From Candidatus Hydrogenedentota bacterium (lineage in GTDB: Bacteria; Hydrogenedentota; Hydrogenedentia; Hydrogenedentales; JAGMZX01), in assembly GCA_018005585.1 (NCBI GenBank), contig JAGMZX010000026.1, forward strand, positions 1 to 34,474: a stretch of DNA of 34,474 bases. The letters run 5' to 3'. The translations under genes were made by a program, and so were the position numbers. Shown here in pieces: positions 14,671-22,586 of the stretch. Position 1 is the first letter of the stretch; every line of letters begins with the position of its first letter. Below the pieces are notes generated by a model that searched no databases, had not been told where the DNA came from, and worked only from the letters and a program-made list of their open reading frames with translations.

Positions 14671-15690
14671 TCACTTCTTCGCCATCTTCCGGAGCAGGTC
14701 GACGCAACGATTCGAGTAGCCGAATTCGTTGTCGTACCAGGAGACGACTTTCGCGAAGTTCTCGCCCATGACCATCGTGGACAGCGCGTCGAAGACGCTC
14801 GAATGCGGGTTGCGGATGACGTCGGAAGACACGATCGGGTCCGGACAATACTCGAGGATGCCCTTCAATTCGCCGTCCGCCGCCGCCTTCATGGCCGCGT
14901 TGATGCTGTCCTTGGTCACCGGCTTCTCGAACTCGGCGACCAGGTCCACGACGGAGCCGTCAATGACCGGAACGCGCATGGCCATGCCATCCAGTTTGCC
15001 AGCCAGCGAAGGAAGCACCTTTCCGACGGCGCGGGCCGCGCCGGTCGTGGTCGGGATGATAGCGTTCGCCGCGGCGCGGGCGCGGCGGAGGTCCTTGTGC
15101 GGCATGTCGAGCACGTGCTGGTCGTTCGTGTACGCGTGCACGGTGGTCATGAACCCGCGCTTGATGCCGAAGGTGGCATGCAGGACCTTCGCCATGGGCG
15201 CGAGGCAGTTCGTCGTGCAACTTGCGTTCGACACGACGGTGTCGCTGGCCTTCAGGGTGTGATCGTTCACGCCCATGACGATGATGGCGTCCACGGCATC
15301 CTTTGGCGGCACGGTCAACAGCACCTTGCTCGCGCCCGCCTTGCCCTTTTCAGGACGCTCGACGTGCTGCATGCAGTCACCCTTTGTCGTGAACTTGCCC
15401 GTGGATTCGAGCACCAGTTCCACGCCGTCGTCCCCCCACGGCAATTCGAGGGGGTCCTTGGTCGCCGTGACCTTGACCGTCTTGCCGTCGACGATGATCG
15501 CATTTTCCGTGTGTGATACGGCCGCCTTGTACACGCCAAAAACGCTGTCATATTTCAAAAGATGGGCCAGCGTCTTCGCGTTCGTCAAGTCATTAATGGA
15601 GACCACCTCAAAATCAGGTGCGTCCATCAGCAGCTTGAACACGGCGCGACCAATCCGACCGAATCCGTTGATGCCTACCTTCGTTGCCAT
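14671..15690 (-). CDS. gap: Glyceraldehyde-3-phosphate dehydrogenase, type I, NAD-type
   Basis: Phosphorylating GAPDH of 339 residues. The N-terminal Rossmann motif INGFGRIGR (7-15) is intact. Asp34 in SINDL at the end of the second strand favours NAD over NADP. The catalytic Cys158 lies in SNASCTTNCLAP, and the partner His185 in TTVHAYTNDQ. The phosphate-binding TTTGAARAVGK segment and the C-terminal WYDNEFGYSNR are present. ATG 15690 has AAAGGA about 10 bases upstream. It is the first large gene of the minus-strand unit; about 240 bases of structured leader separate it from its probable promoter, which is unusually long for a housekeeping gene here. Confidence 0.97.
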   Translation of the reverse strand: MATKVGINGFGRIGRAVFKLLMDAPDFEVVSINDLTNAKTLAHLLKYDSVFGVYKAAVSHTENAIIVDGKTVKVTATKDPLELPWGDDGVELVLESTGKFTTKGDCMQHVERPEKGKAGASKVLLTVPPKDAVDAIIVMGVNDHTLKASDTVVSNASCTTNCLAPMAKVLHATFGIKRGFMTTVHAYTNDQHVLDMPHKDLRRARAAANAIIPTTTGAARAVGKVLPSLAGKLDGMAMRVPVIDGSVVDLVAEFEKPVTKDSINAAMKAAADGELKGILEYCPDPIVSSDVIRNPHSSVFDALSTMVMGENFAKVVSWYDNEFGYSNRCVDLLRKMAKK

Positions 15691-15840
15691 GGTTCGTACT
15701 TCCTTTCTTCTGCGTTGCGCCCATATTGCTCAGACGCCGCCGGGGACCCCGTCCCTTGCGTACACTTCGTACAGCGGCCTGAATAAAACTGGTCCAGAAA
15801 ACGAGAGAAAAACACGAACAGAAATCAGACAGGGGCATTC

Positions 15841-15918
15841 TTACCCCCACTCCGGCGAGTCTTCCAGGATGGCCGGACTCGCCTTCACCCCACACTGTTT
15901 ACAGGGGTGCTGTCTCAT
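15841..15918 (-). CDS. Possible 25-residue CxxC leader peptide upstream of gap
   Basis: An ATG at 15918, about 11 bases after the predicted transcription start, opens a 25-codon frame ending at TAA 15841-15843. The product would be a short peptide with a HPCKQCG zinc-knuckle-like motif and an acidic end (AILEDSPEWG). There is no convincing SD, so translation would have to be nearly leaderless. The ORF coincides exactly with the two hairpins described at 15854-15909, so its translation could influence their folding. It could equally be a chance frame; conservation in relatives would decide. Confidence 0.3.
   Translation of the reverse strand: MRQHPCKQCGVKASPAILEDSPEWG
15854..15909 (-). promoter_or_regulatory. 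Two adjacent hairpins in the gap leader
   Basis: The minus-strand leader holds two perfect stems back to back. CACCCC/GGGGTG uses 15904-15909 and 15886-15891, with a 12-base loop. GGCGAGTC/GACTCGCC uses 15876-15883 and 15854-15861, 8 bp with a 14-base loop. Only two bases separate them. Neither is directly followed by a T-run, so they look more like a regulatory or stabilising leader than a terminator. No known riboswitch class was recognised. Confidence 0.5.
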
Positions 15919-15935
15919 GCTTTCTATTGGGCGGA

Positions 15936-15965
15936 AGTATCGCATACGCGCGGCGGACAAGTCAA
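15936..15965 (-). promoter_or_regulatory. sigma70-type promoter of the gap-pgk unit
   Basis: On the minus strand a -35 TTGACT (fwd 15960-15965, 5 of 6 to consensus) is followed after 18 bases by an extended -10, TGC-GATACT (GATACT at fwd 15936-15941). The expected start point is near 15929. It is the best promoter match I see in the window and faces gap, about 240 bases away. Confidence 0.6.
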
Positions 15966-16254
15966 ACGCCCCTCGCCGCTGCTGGCCGCGAATTCCTCTG
16001 GAAGCAGGCGCTTGCCACCCACGACGGAAAAATGGGCAACCCGCAGGAACCTCGAAAAGCTCGTGCCCGGCGTCACGGGACGTGCTGGCTGCAGACTGCG
16101 GCTATCCCGTTTATCCGGGTGCGCTGTCCGGCCCTTTGACTGACGCATAATGCCGCGATATCCCCAGGATATTGTGGAACCGGTCGAAACTCAGATGAGG
16201 CGCGCTAGGCGTTCCTGCCCGATATAAGGCGCGCCGTCATTGGAATGCGTTACC

Positions 16255-16281
16255 ATAAGTCATTGCCCTAGCGTCACTTAT
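16255..16281. promoter_or_regulatory. Palindromic operator candidate upstream of the Bat operon
   Basis: ATAAGT (16255-16260) and ACTTAT (16276-16281) form a perfect 6-bp inverted repeat with a 15-base spacer, 43 bases before the first start codon of the Bat operon. The spacing fits a dimeric regulator. A TATAAG -10-like box lies at 16223-16228 without a good -35. The rest of the 15966-16323 spacer shows nothing I can identify. Confidence 0.3.
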
Positions 16282-16323
16282 GAGATAGCCTGTTTTCGGC
16301 ATGGTCTATGCTCATCTTTCTTC

Positions 16324-17127
16324 ATGCGAAACCGTGTGGCAACCCTGGTCTGCATGATTGCCGCGGTGGTCCTGCCGCGGAATTTGGCGGCAGCGCCGGT
16401 GGTTGACGCGCCCGCGACGGCCGGTACGGCGCGACTCGACGAAATGCTGGAATTAGATGTTGTCGTGCGATGGGCGGGCCCTGTGGACGCATTTGTTGTG
16501 TTGCCCCTGAAACGCGAGGAGATGGACTGGGGCGACCTGGAAGTGGCGCGGACTTCCGCGCGGGCCTTGGGCGGCGAAACGGTAGTTACGCAGACGCTGC
16601 GGGTCAAGCCCAAGAAGGCGGGTCAGTTCGAAACGCCGCCGCTAAAAATACGATATGTCTCGAAGGAAGCTCTGGCTGCCGAGGGCGGTACCCCGACCGG
16701 GTACGACATCCTGGAGGTGCCCGCTATCGCGATTACTGTGAGAGAGCCCGGCGGCCGTCTGGGATACGTCGTGACGGCGGCTGGGTTGATCGTCGCGGGC
16801 GCGGCTATCGCCATCTGGGCGCAGCGGCGGCGCCGCAACCAGGCCGGTCAGGAGGCGCCGTTGTCGCCGATGGAACGGATGAACGAGTCGCTGCACGCGG
16901 CGCGCCGCCATCGCCTGGACGGCGATTTCTATTCGTTTTATCGCATGCTCGGGCAGGCGGCCGGGCAATTGCCCGCCGAAGACGGGGCCGGGCTGCAGCA
17001 GAAGTTTGAGGAGCGTTGCCAGGAGGTGGGCTACCGCGGGGTGCGCCCCACCGAGGACCAGATGGAAGGCGACCTGCGCGACGTGGAGCGCGCGCTGGCG
17101 CATTGGAAGGAGACTGCGACACCATGA
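16324..17127 (+). CDS. Short BatD-like membrane protein, first gene of the Bat operon
   Basis: The 267-residue protein has a signal peptide (about residues 1-24, MRNRVATLVCMIAAVVLP), a periplasmic beta-domain of about 120 residues, one membrane helix near 143-165 (YVVTAAGLIVAGAAIAIWAQ) followed by a run of arginines, and a cytoplasmic helical tail of about 100 residues. This two-sided layout and the phrases KKAGQFETPPLKIRY and DGDFYSFYRMLGQAAGQLP match BatD-like proteins of Bat/MoxR operons, but it is much shorter than full BatD, which is encoded further downstream. ATG 16324 gives the signal peptide; upstream in-frame TTG 16240 does not fit. The stop overlaps the moxR start as ATGA. Its role is probably as a membrane partner of the MoxR/VWA machinery (inference). 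Confidence 0.65.
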   Translation: MRNRVATLVCMIAAVVLPRNLAAAPVVDAPATAGTARLDEMLELDVVVRWAGPVDAFVVLPLKREEMDWGDLEVARTSARALGGETVVTQTLRVKPKKAGQFETPPLKIRYVSKEALAAEGGTPTGYDILEVPAIAITVREPGGRLGYVVTAAGLIVAGAAIAIWAQRRRRNQAGQEAPLSPMERMNESLHAARRHRLDGDFYSFYRMLGQAAGQLPAEDGAGLQQKFEERCQEVGYRGVRPTEDQMEGDLRDVERALAHWKETATP

Positions 17128-18110
17128 GCGTGAATGTAGAAGCGGTGCGCCGGAGCGTGGAACAGCAAGCGCAGTTCGTGAACCGCCTGCGCGCGGAAAT
17201 GGCCCGAATCATCGTCGGCCAGCAGTATATGGTGGACCGGATGCTTGCGGGGCTGCTTGCCAACGGTCACGTGTTGATCGAGGGCGTGCCCGGTCTCGCG
17301 AAGACTACGGCGGTGAACACGCTGGCGCGGGCGATGGCGTGCACGTTCAAGCGTATCCAGTTCACGCCGGACCTGTTGCCCGCCGACTTGATCGGGACGC
17401 TGGTGTACAACCCGAAATCGGGCGATTTCACGACGAAGAAAGGCCCGATCTTCGGCAATATCATTCTCGCGGACGAGATCAACCGGGCTCCGGCCAAGGT
17501 GCAGAGTGCGCTGCTTGAAGCGATGCAGGAGCGCCAGGTGACGATCGGTGAGGAGACTTACAGGCTCGAGGAACCGTTCATGGTGCTCGCGACCCAGAAC
17601 CCGATTGAGCAGGAGGGCACGTATCCGCTGCCGGAAGCGCAGGTGGACCGATTCATGCTCAAGCTGCGAATCAATTACCCGACGCGCGCGGAAGAGCGGG
17701 AGATCATGAGCCGTATCGACCTGTTGCATGCGACGGCCGTGTCCCCCGTCGTGACACGGCAGGAAATCCTGGAAGCGCGCGAGGTGGTGAACCGGATTTA
17801 TGTCGATGAAAAGGCGAAAAACTACATCGTGGACATCGTGCACGCGACGCGCAACCCGGAAGCGTTCGGCCTCAAGACCAACCACCTGATTGAGTATGGC
17901 GCCTCGCCGCGCGCGAGCCTGTATCTCCAGCAGGGGGCGCGGGCGCTGGCGTTTCTCCAGGGTGAAGGCAACGTGTTCCCGAATGACGTAAAACAGATCG
18001 CAATGGACGTGCTGCGCCACCGGGTACGCGTCACTTATGAAGCCGAGGCGGAGAACATCACGAGCGAAGACGTCATCCGCAAAGTGCTCGACACGGTGCC
18101 CGTGCCGTAA
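17124..18110 (+). CDS. moxR: MoxR-family AAA+ ATPase
   Basis: The 328-residue AAA+ ATPase of the MoxR (AAA_3) type has Walker A GVPGLAKTT near residue 53, Walker B IILADEINRAP near 113, sensor 1 in MVLATQNPIEQEGTYPLPEAQ, and the arginine-bearing C-terminal lid domain with ASPRASLYL (sensor 2 region). MoxR proteins are chaperone-like ATPases that act with VWA-domain proteins; the next genes encode a DUF58 and two VWA proteins, the expected partners. ATG 17124 overlaps the preceding stop and has AAGGAG 12 bases upstream; an in-frame extension to 17016 lies within the previous gene and is not coding. GGAGG directly after its stop is followed by no start codon at SD distance that I can support. 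Confidence 0.95.
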   Translation: MSVNVEAVRRSVEQQAQFVNRLRAEMARIIVGQQYMVDRMLAGLLANGHVLIEGVPGLAKTTAVNTLARAMACTFKRIQFTPDLLPADLIGTLVYNPKSGDFTTKKGPIFGNIILADEINRAPAKVQSALLEAMQERQVTIGEETYRLEEPFMVLATQNPIEQEGTYPLPEAQVDRFMLKLRINYPTRAEEREIMSRIDLLHATAVSPVVTRQEILEAREVVNRIYVDEKAKNYIVDIVHATRNPEAFGLKTNHLIEYGASPRASLYLQQGARALAFLQGEGNVFPNDVKQIAMDVLRHRVRVTYEAEAENITSEDVIRKVLDTVPVP

Positions 18111-18182
18111 GGAGGATTTGTTACGGACAGGGAGACAGGAGAGTCAAGGGGACACGAAGAGAGGACCGGTGAAGCGAGAGCG

Positions 18183-18611
18183 ATGAATCAGGAGCAGTCA
18201 AAGAAGGTGCGTGAACAGACCACTGGCGCCGCAATCGAAGGCGACCGTGTGTTGGGGTCAGGATTGCCGGAACCTGTCTTTGAGCAGGCCCCGTGCCGCG
18301 AGGCAGAACGGAGAGGCGTGGCGTTCACGCGGCAGGATGCCGGCGCTCTGCGTTACAGAGGAGAAGAACGCGCCACGGCTCTGAGCTTGGATTTGAAAGT
18401 GGAAGAGAAAACCGATCCCGAACCCACATCGGCCGGAGAGATCTTGCCGGTTCCTGAAACGCAGGCCTTGACTCATTTGCGCCCGGGCGACATGTGGCGC
18501 GGAATACCCACTCATTTCAATGACCGGCTATCGCGCGGCGTCAAGCGCCTTGTGAGCGCACCTGCGCGCGTGTCGCGGTTGGATTCTTATGCTGTGGCGA
18601 GGTTGAACTGA
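18183..18611 (+). CDS. Orphan hypothetical protein of doubtful reality
   Basis: A 142-codon frame starts at ATG 18183 and ends one base before the DUF58 start. That placement would suit translational coupling and keeps the operon closed. The product is polar, with no signal peptide, membrane helix or recognised domain; the last third (LRPGDMWRGIPTHF and SRGVKRLVSAPARVSRLD) is basic. Against coding: no clear SD, codon use with less G/C at third positions than its neighbours, and internal repeats that look RNA- or DNA-based rather than protein-based. In GC-rich DNA a frame of this length can occur by chance. It could instead be non-coding leader RNA or a small insertion. Confidence 0.35.
   Translation: MNQEQSKKVREQTTGAAIEGDRVLGSGLPEPVFEQAPCREAERRGVAFTRQDAGALRYRGEERATALSLDLKVEEKTDPEPTSAGEILPVPETQALTHLRPGDMWRGIPTHFNDRLSRGVKRLVSAPARVSRLDSYAVARLN
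18264..18467 (+). repeat. Duplicated hairpin motif in the Bat spacer
   Basis: Two imperfect direct copies sit 180 bases apart: TTGCCGGAACCTG...GCAGGCC (18264-18290) and TTGCCGGTTCCTG...GCAGGCC (18444-18467). Each can form a CCTG/CAGG mini-hairpin, and the copies differ mainly in the AA/TT pair and the loop length. They may be repeated protein- or RNA-binding sites, or ends of a small inserted element. Confidence 0.45.
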
Positions 18612-18612
18612 C

Positions 18613-19503
18613 ATGCTCCCGTCGGAACTGATGCAACAGATACGCCGGATACAAATCCGGACCAGCCGGATGGTGAATGACGTCGTGGCGGGCCAGTACG
18701 AGAGCGTGTTCAAGGGCCAGGGCATGGAATTCAAGGAAGTACGGGAATACGTGCCCGGCGACGACGTGCGTGCCATTGACTGGAACGTAACGGCGCGCAC
18801 GGGCCATCCGCACGTGAAGGTGCTGGCGGAAGAGCGGGAAATGACCGTGATGCTGCTGGTCGACGCGAGCGGTTCGGGCCGGTTCGGCAGCAGGGGGAGG
18901 TTCAAGTACGAGGTGGCCGCGGAACTGTGCGCGGTGCTCGCATTCTCCGCGATTCACAACAACGACAAAGTCGGCTTGCTCGTGTTCACGGACAAAATTG
19001 AACTGTATGTGCCTCCCAAGAAAGGGCGTCAGCATGTGTTGCGGGTTATCCGCGAAGTGCTGTTCTTCAAGCCGAAAGGCCGCCGCACGGACATACCCGC
19101 GGCGCTGCATTACCTCAACAGCGTGGTCAAGCGGCGCGCCGTCGTTTTCCTGGTTTCGGATTTTCTCGCGGACGGCTACGAAACGCCGCTGCGCATCGCG
19201 AACAAGCGCCATGACGTGATTGCCGTGGCCGTGACCGATCCGCGGGAAGAAGAGTTGCCGGACGTGGGCCTGCTCTGCGTGCGCGACACGGAAACGGGCC
19301 GCGAAACCCTTGTGGATTCGAGTAATCCCGAGGTGCGCCGCCAGTACGCGCTGGCGGCGCGCAAGCGCGCGGAACAGCGGGACGCTATCTTCCGCCGCAC
19401 CGCGGTGGACGCAATACGTGTGCGGGCCGACGAAGAGCGGTCCTATTTCAACGAACTGTATCGCTTCTTCCTGATGCGCGAACGGCGCCGGGCGACGGCG
19501 TGA
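18613..19503 (+). CDS. DUF58 protein with degenerate VWA domain
   Basis: The 296-residue protein begins with the DUF58 signature. GMEFKEVREYVPGDDVRAID is followed by WNVTARTGHPHVKVLAEERE (about residues 36-76), and then comes a VWA-type fold. A complete MIDAS-like DASGS occurs at 84-88, and LVSDF stands at the later metal-site position. DUF58 proteins are the regular partner of MoxR ATPases and are probably cytoplasmic or membrane-attached adaptors. ATG 18613 has GAGG about 10 bases upstream and follows the orphan ORF by a single base; the next gene begins 10 bases after its stop. No signal peptide is present, as expected for the family. Confidence 0.93.
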   Translation: MLPSELMQQIRRIQIRTSRMVNDVVAGQYESVFKGQGMEFKEVREYVPGDDVRAIDWNVTARTGHPHVKVLAEEREMTVMLLVDASGSGRFGSRGRFKYEVAAELCAVLAFSAIHNNDKVGLLVFTDKIELYVPPKKGRQHVLRVIREVLFFKPKGRRTDIPAALHYLNSVVKRRAVVFLVSDFLADGYETPLRIANKRHDVIAVAVTDPREEELPDVGLLCVRDTETGRETLVDSSNPEVRRQYALAARKRAEQRDAIFRRTAVDAIRVRADEERSYFNELYRFFLMRERRRATA

Positions 19504-19513
19504 GGATTCGGGC

Positions 19514-20443
19514 ATGAGGCGCTGGATGTCATGGGTCTTTGTGATTGGCGGCGGCATGGCCGCGGCCGCGCCCGTGGATGTCGTAACGACGCTGGAGCCG
19601 CCCTGCGTGCCGTTTCATCGCACCGCCGTGCTCACGATTACCGTCGAAGCCCCCGGCGACGCCGAGGTGGCCATCCCGCCGCTGCCGAAGATGGACGGGG
19701 TGGAAGTGACGGCGCAGGGGCCGGAACGCGAGACGCTCGAAGCCGGGCGGCAGCGCGTCCGGCAACGCTACGTGGTGGACGCCGTGCGCGCGGGTTCCTA
19801 TCTGGTGCCGTCCGTCGAGGTTGCGGCGGAGGAAGACCAGCACGCAGCCACGGCGCCCCTGATGCTCGAGGTGCGCGATCTCACGGATCAGGAGAAGGAG
19901 CAGGTTCAGCAATTCGGTCTTGGCGCGGCGCCCGGCGTGTTCTTGCCGCGTCCGCCTTTGGGCTGGCCCGCGCGCCTGTTTGCGGTGCTGGCGCTGCTGC
20001 TCGCGATAGCGGCCGTTGTCCTGGCCGTGCTGCGGTATCGCCGGAGGACAGGCGCGCCCGTTGCGCCGCCGTTGCCGCCATGGGAAGTGGCGCGGCAGCG
20101 GCTTCGCGCGCTGGCGATGCGGCAGTTGCCGGAAGCGGGCAAGCACGAGGCGTACTATGTCGACCTGACCGCCATTCTGCGTTATTACATTGAAGACCGT
20201 TTCCACTTGCGCGCGCCCGAACAGTCGACGCCGGAGTTTCTGGACAGCGCATCGGGCAGCGGCCTGTTTACGGAAGAGCAGCAGAACGCTCTGGCCCATT
20301 TCCTGCGCCATTGCGACCGCGTGAAGTTCGCCCTTTATAAGCCGTCTTATGAGGAAATGACGAACGGGTTCGCGCTTGTCACGCGGTTCGTCGATGACAC
20401 GGTCATGCGCGCGCCGGAGGCGGACAAAAGGGTTGCCGCATGA
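19514..20443 (+). CDS. Second BatD-like membrane protein (DUF4381-like C-terminus)
   Basis: The 309-residue protein has an N-terminal signal peptide (about 19 residues) and an exported beta-domain of BatD style (VEAPGDAEVAIPPLPKMDGV). A membrane helix at about 150-175 (FAVLALLLAIAAVVLAVLRY) leads to a cytoplasmic helical domain with PPWEVARQRLRALAMRQLP, YYVDLTAILRYYIEDRFHL and FLRHCDRVKFALYKPS. The C-terminal part matches what is seen in DUF4381/BatD-tail proteins encoded between DUF58 and BatA genes. It is the second of three BatD-like proteins in this operon. ATG 19514 has GAGG upstream. The stop overlaps the next start in an ATGA. Function is inferred: scaffold linking periplasmic and cytoplasmic parts of the MoxR-Bat complex. 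Confidence 0.8.
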   Translation: MRRWMSWVFVIGGGMAAAAPVDVVTTLEPPCVPFHRTAVLTITVEAPGDAEVAIPPLPKMDGVEVTAQGPERETLEAGRQRVRQRYVVDAVRAGSYLVPSVEVAAEEDQHAATAPLMLEVRDLTDQEKEQVQQFGLGAAPGVFLPRPPLGWPARLFAVLALLLAIAAVVLAVLRYRRRTGAPVAPPLPPWEVARQRLRALAMRQLPEAGKHEAYYVDLTAILRYYIEDRFHLRAPEQSTPEFLDSASGSGLFTEEQQNALAHFLRHCDRVKFALYKPSYEEMTNGFALVTRFVDDTVMRAPEADKRVAA

Positions 20444-21483
20444 ACGCGCTGAATACATTCCATTTCAACGCGCTCAGCCATCCCTGGGCGCTATTGCTGC
20501 TGGCGGCGGTGGCTGTGGTGCTCGCGGTGGAATTGTTCGCGGGCGCGGCGGCAGCGCTGAATATCTCGACCGGCGAGATTCTCGCGCGTCTGCCGGGCGG
20601 GCGCCGTGCGGCCATTGCGCGGCGCGTTCCGGCGGTCCTCCGCGCCTTCGGTCTCTCGCTGCTGATCTTCGCGCTGGCGCGGCCCTTGAGCGGGCAGCGG
20701 CTGCGCAAGGACCGGGAGAATATCATCGATATCATTCTCTGCCTTGACGTCTCGGGCAGCATGACGCAGCAGGATCTCTATCTGGGCGGCCGCCCGCGCG
20801 ACCGGCTCTATGTGGCGAAAGAGGTGGTTCGCGACTTCATCCAGAGCCGCAAGACGCTGGATACGGACCGCTTCGGCATGGACCGTATCGGCCTGATTTT
20901 CTACGCCGGGTTCGCGTGGACACAGTGCCCCTTGACGCTGGACTACGAAGTGCTCGAACATGAACTGAACCTGGCCCAAGTCGACGACCAGGACCCGCGC
21001 AAGAATGGCACCGCGATCGGATCGGCCATCGGGTTGGCCGTGCGGCGGCTCAGTCAGAGCGAAGCCAAATCCAAAGTCATCATTCTCCTGACCGATGGCC
21101 TCAATAACCGGGGCGAACTCGACCCGATCACGGCGGCGGACGTGGCGAAATCCTACGGTATTCGCGTGTATACGATAGGGGCCGGCTCCGCGGAGGAAGG
21201 CGTGACCCTTGGCCCGGGCGGTCTTCCCATGCTTGCGAATCCGATCGATGAAAAGGCGCTCGAACGCATTGCGCAGACGACGGGCGCGCGCTATTACCGC
21301 GCGACGAGCACCGAATTGCTGCGCGAGGCATACGCGGAGATCAGCGCACTCGAGACGACGGAAATCGAGATTGGCGACTACTACGAATACAAGGAGGCGT
21401 TTGTCCCCTACGCGGTGTTGGGCGGGCTCGCGCTGCTGGCGTCGATCGTAACGCGGCGGCGCTGGTTCGAGCCGATACCGTAA
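20440..21483 (+). CDS. batA: VWA-domain membrane protein BatA
   Basis: The 347-residue protein has two N-terminal membrane helices (about 16-36 and 65-82), a VWA domain and a C-terminal helix (about 321-338, VPYAVLGGLALLASIV), the BatA topology. The MIDAS is complete: DVSGS (Asp103, Ser105, Ser107), a threonine in NGTAIGSAIGLAVRRL, and the aspartate in LLTDGLNN. The motif YAGFAWTQCPLTLDYEVLE is characteristic of BatA/BatB. Named after the Bacteroides fragilis aerotolerance operon; the molecular role is still unsettled in the literature. Four-base overlap with the gene before. Confidence 0.93.
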   Translation: MNALNTFHFNALSHPWALLLLAAVAVVLAVELFAGAAAALNISTGEILARLPGGRRAAIARRVPAVLRAFGLSLLIFALARPLSGQRLRKDRENIIDIILCLDVSGSMTQQDLYLGGRPRDRLYVAKEVVRDFIQSRKTLDTDRFGMDRIGLIFYAGFAWTQCPLTLDYEVLEHELNLAQVDDQDPRKNGTAIGSAIGLAVRRLSQSEAKSKVIILLTDGLNNRGELDPITAADVAKSYGIRVYTIGAGSAEEGVTLGPGGLPMLANPIDEKALERIAQTTGARYYRATSTELLREAYAEISALETTEIEIGDYYEYKEAFVPYAVLGGLALLASIVTRRRWFEPIP

Positions 21484-21500
21484 GAGGATGCTGGCGCGGC

Positions 21501-22586
21501 ATGGGTAACCTGTTTTCTGAATCGCAATGGCACCTGTGGCTGCCGCTGGGCGCGGCGGTGCTTGTGTGCCTGGCTTGGCTGCTCCGCCGGTTGGAACGGC
21601 AACGCCGTGCGCGGCTCGAGCGAACCGTCGACGCGCGCTTGTTGCCCCGGCTGCTGCCCGGCTATGATGCACGGGTGCGGCGGCCGTTGTATTGGCTGAC
21701 GATGGCGGGTTTTGCCGCGCTCGCGCTGGCGTTGGCCCAGCCGCGCTGGGGCCAGGCGTGGGTGGAAGTCGAAAAACACTCCCGGGACATCCTGATTCTC
21801 TTGGACACCTCCGAAAGCATGAACGCGGCCGACTTGCGCCCCAGCAGGCTTGCCCGCGCGCGCCAGAAAATTCAGTCGCTGATGGAGAAGTGCCCCGCGG
21901 ACCGGTTCGGACTGGTCGCGTTTTCCGGGGGCGCGGCCCTCCAGTGCCCGCTGACCCTGGACCAAGGCTATTTCCGCAGCGTGCTGGACGCGGTGGACAC
22001 AGACACACTGAGCGCGGAAGGCACCGACATTGCCGCGGCCCTGCGCGAGGCCGCCGCGGTCTTCCGCGAAGACGCGGCTGGCGCGGAAGACGCGGGCAAG
22101 GGCTCGCGCGCCATCCTGCTCATCAGTGACGGGGAACAGGTGACGGGCGACGCCGCGAAGGCCGTGGGAGAGGCGGCCGCCTACGCGGAAATCTTCGTGC
22201 TGGCCGTGGGCACGCCGGACGGGGCCGTGGTGCCGCCGCCCGTCATTCGCGGGCGCGAAATGGCTGCGCCCGAATTGACGCAACCGCATCAGTCACGCCT
22301 GGATGAAGAGGCGCTGCGCAACGTCGCGCGCGACCACAATGCCTTTGTGACGCTGACCGCGAGCAACGAGGACATCGATCGCCTCTATCAGGAACTGGAG
22401 CACCTGAGCGGCCGCGCCTATGCCAGCGCCATTCGCAACAGGCTCATCAACCGTTATCAATGGCCTTTGAGCGCAGCCATTCTTTGTTTCGCCGCGGAAG
22501 GGCTGTGGCTTGGCGCGATGCCGTATATCCGTGGTTGGCGCATGCGCCGGTATGGCGAGGACCCGGAGGGCGGCGCATATGCGTGA
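21501..22586 (+). CDS. batB: VWA-domain membrane protein BatB
   Basis: The 361-residue paralog of BatA shares its topology: N-terminal helices at about 11-28 and 63-80, a VWA domain with MIDAS DTSES (Asp102, Ser104, Ser106), the threonine in AEGTDIAAAL, and LLISDGEQVTGD. A C-terminal helix lies near 335-352. FSGGAALQCPLTLDQGYF parallels the equivalent BatA motif. BatA and BatB are usually encoded together and thought to interact. It starts 17 bases after batA, with AGAGG upstream of ATG 21501, and its end overlaps the next start by 8 bases. Confidence 0.93.
   Translation: MGNLFSESQWHLWLPLGAAVLVCLAWLLRRLERQRRARLERTVDARLLPRLLPGYDARVRRPLYWLTMAGFAALALALAQPRWGQAWVEVEKHSRDILILLDTSESMNAADLRPSRLARARQKIQSLMEKCPADRFGLVAFSGGAALQCPLTLDQGYFRSVLDAVDTDTLSAEGTDIAAALREAAAVFREDAAGAEDAGKGSRAILLISDGEQVTGDAAKAVGEAAAYAEIFVLAVGTPDGAVVPPPVIRGREMAAPELTQPHQSRLDEEALRNVARDHNAFVTLTASNEDIDRLYQELEHLSGRAYASAIRNRLINRYQWPLSAAILCFAAEGLWLGAMPYIRGWRMRRYGEDPEGGAYA

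Larger units (their letters stand above)
18111..18612 (+). other. Atypical spacer inside the Bat operon
   Basis: All other gene junctions from 16324 to 30953 are overlaps or gaps under 20 bases, but 502 bases separate moxR from the DUF58 gene. The first about 70 bases are purine-rich (GACAGGGAGACAGGAGAG). The rest has a lower third-position GC bias than the flanking genes, holds one orphan ORF (18183-18611) and a duplicated hairpin motif (18264-18467). No promoter, terminator or transposon end was recognised. Confidence 0.6.

Noticed and set aside
15924-16148. 74-codon minus-strand frame upstream of the gap leader
   Set aside because: It would overlap the predicted promoter, has no SD and no recognisable sequence.
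15275-16150. 291-codon plus-strand frame across the gap 5' region
   Set aside because: It overlaps gap in antisense and runs through the promoter and leader; no SD and low-complexity product.
17016-17123. N-terminal extension of MoxR
   Set aside because: It lies inside the preceding gene in another frame and adds Arg/Gly-rich sequence absent from MoxR proteins.
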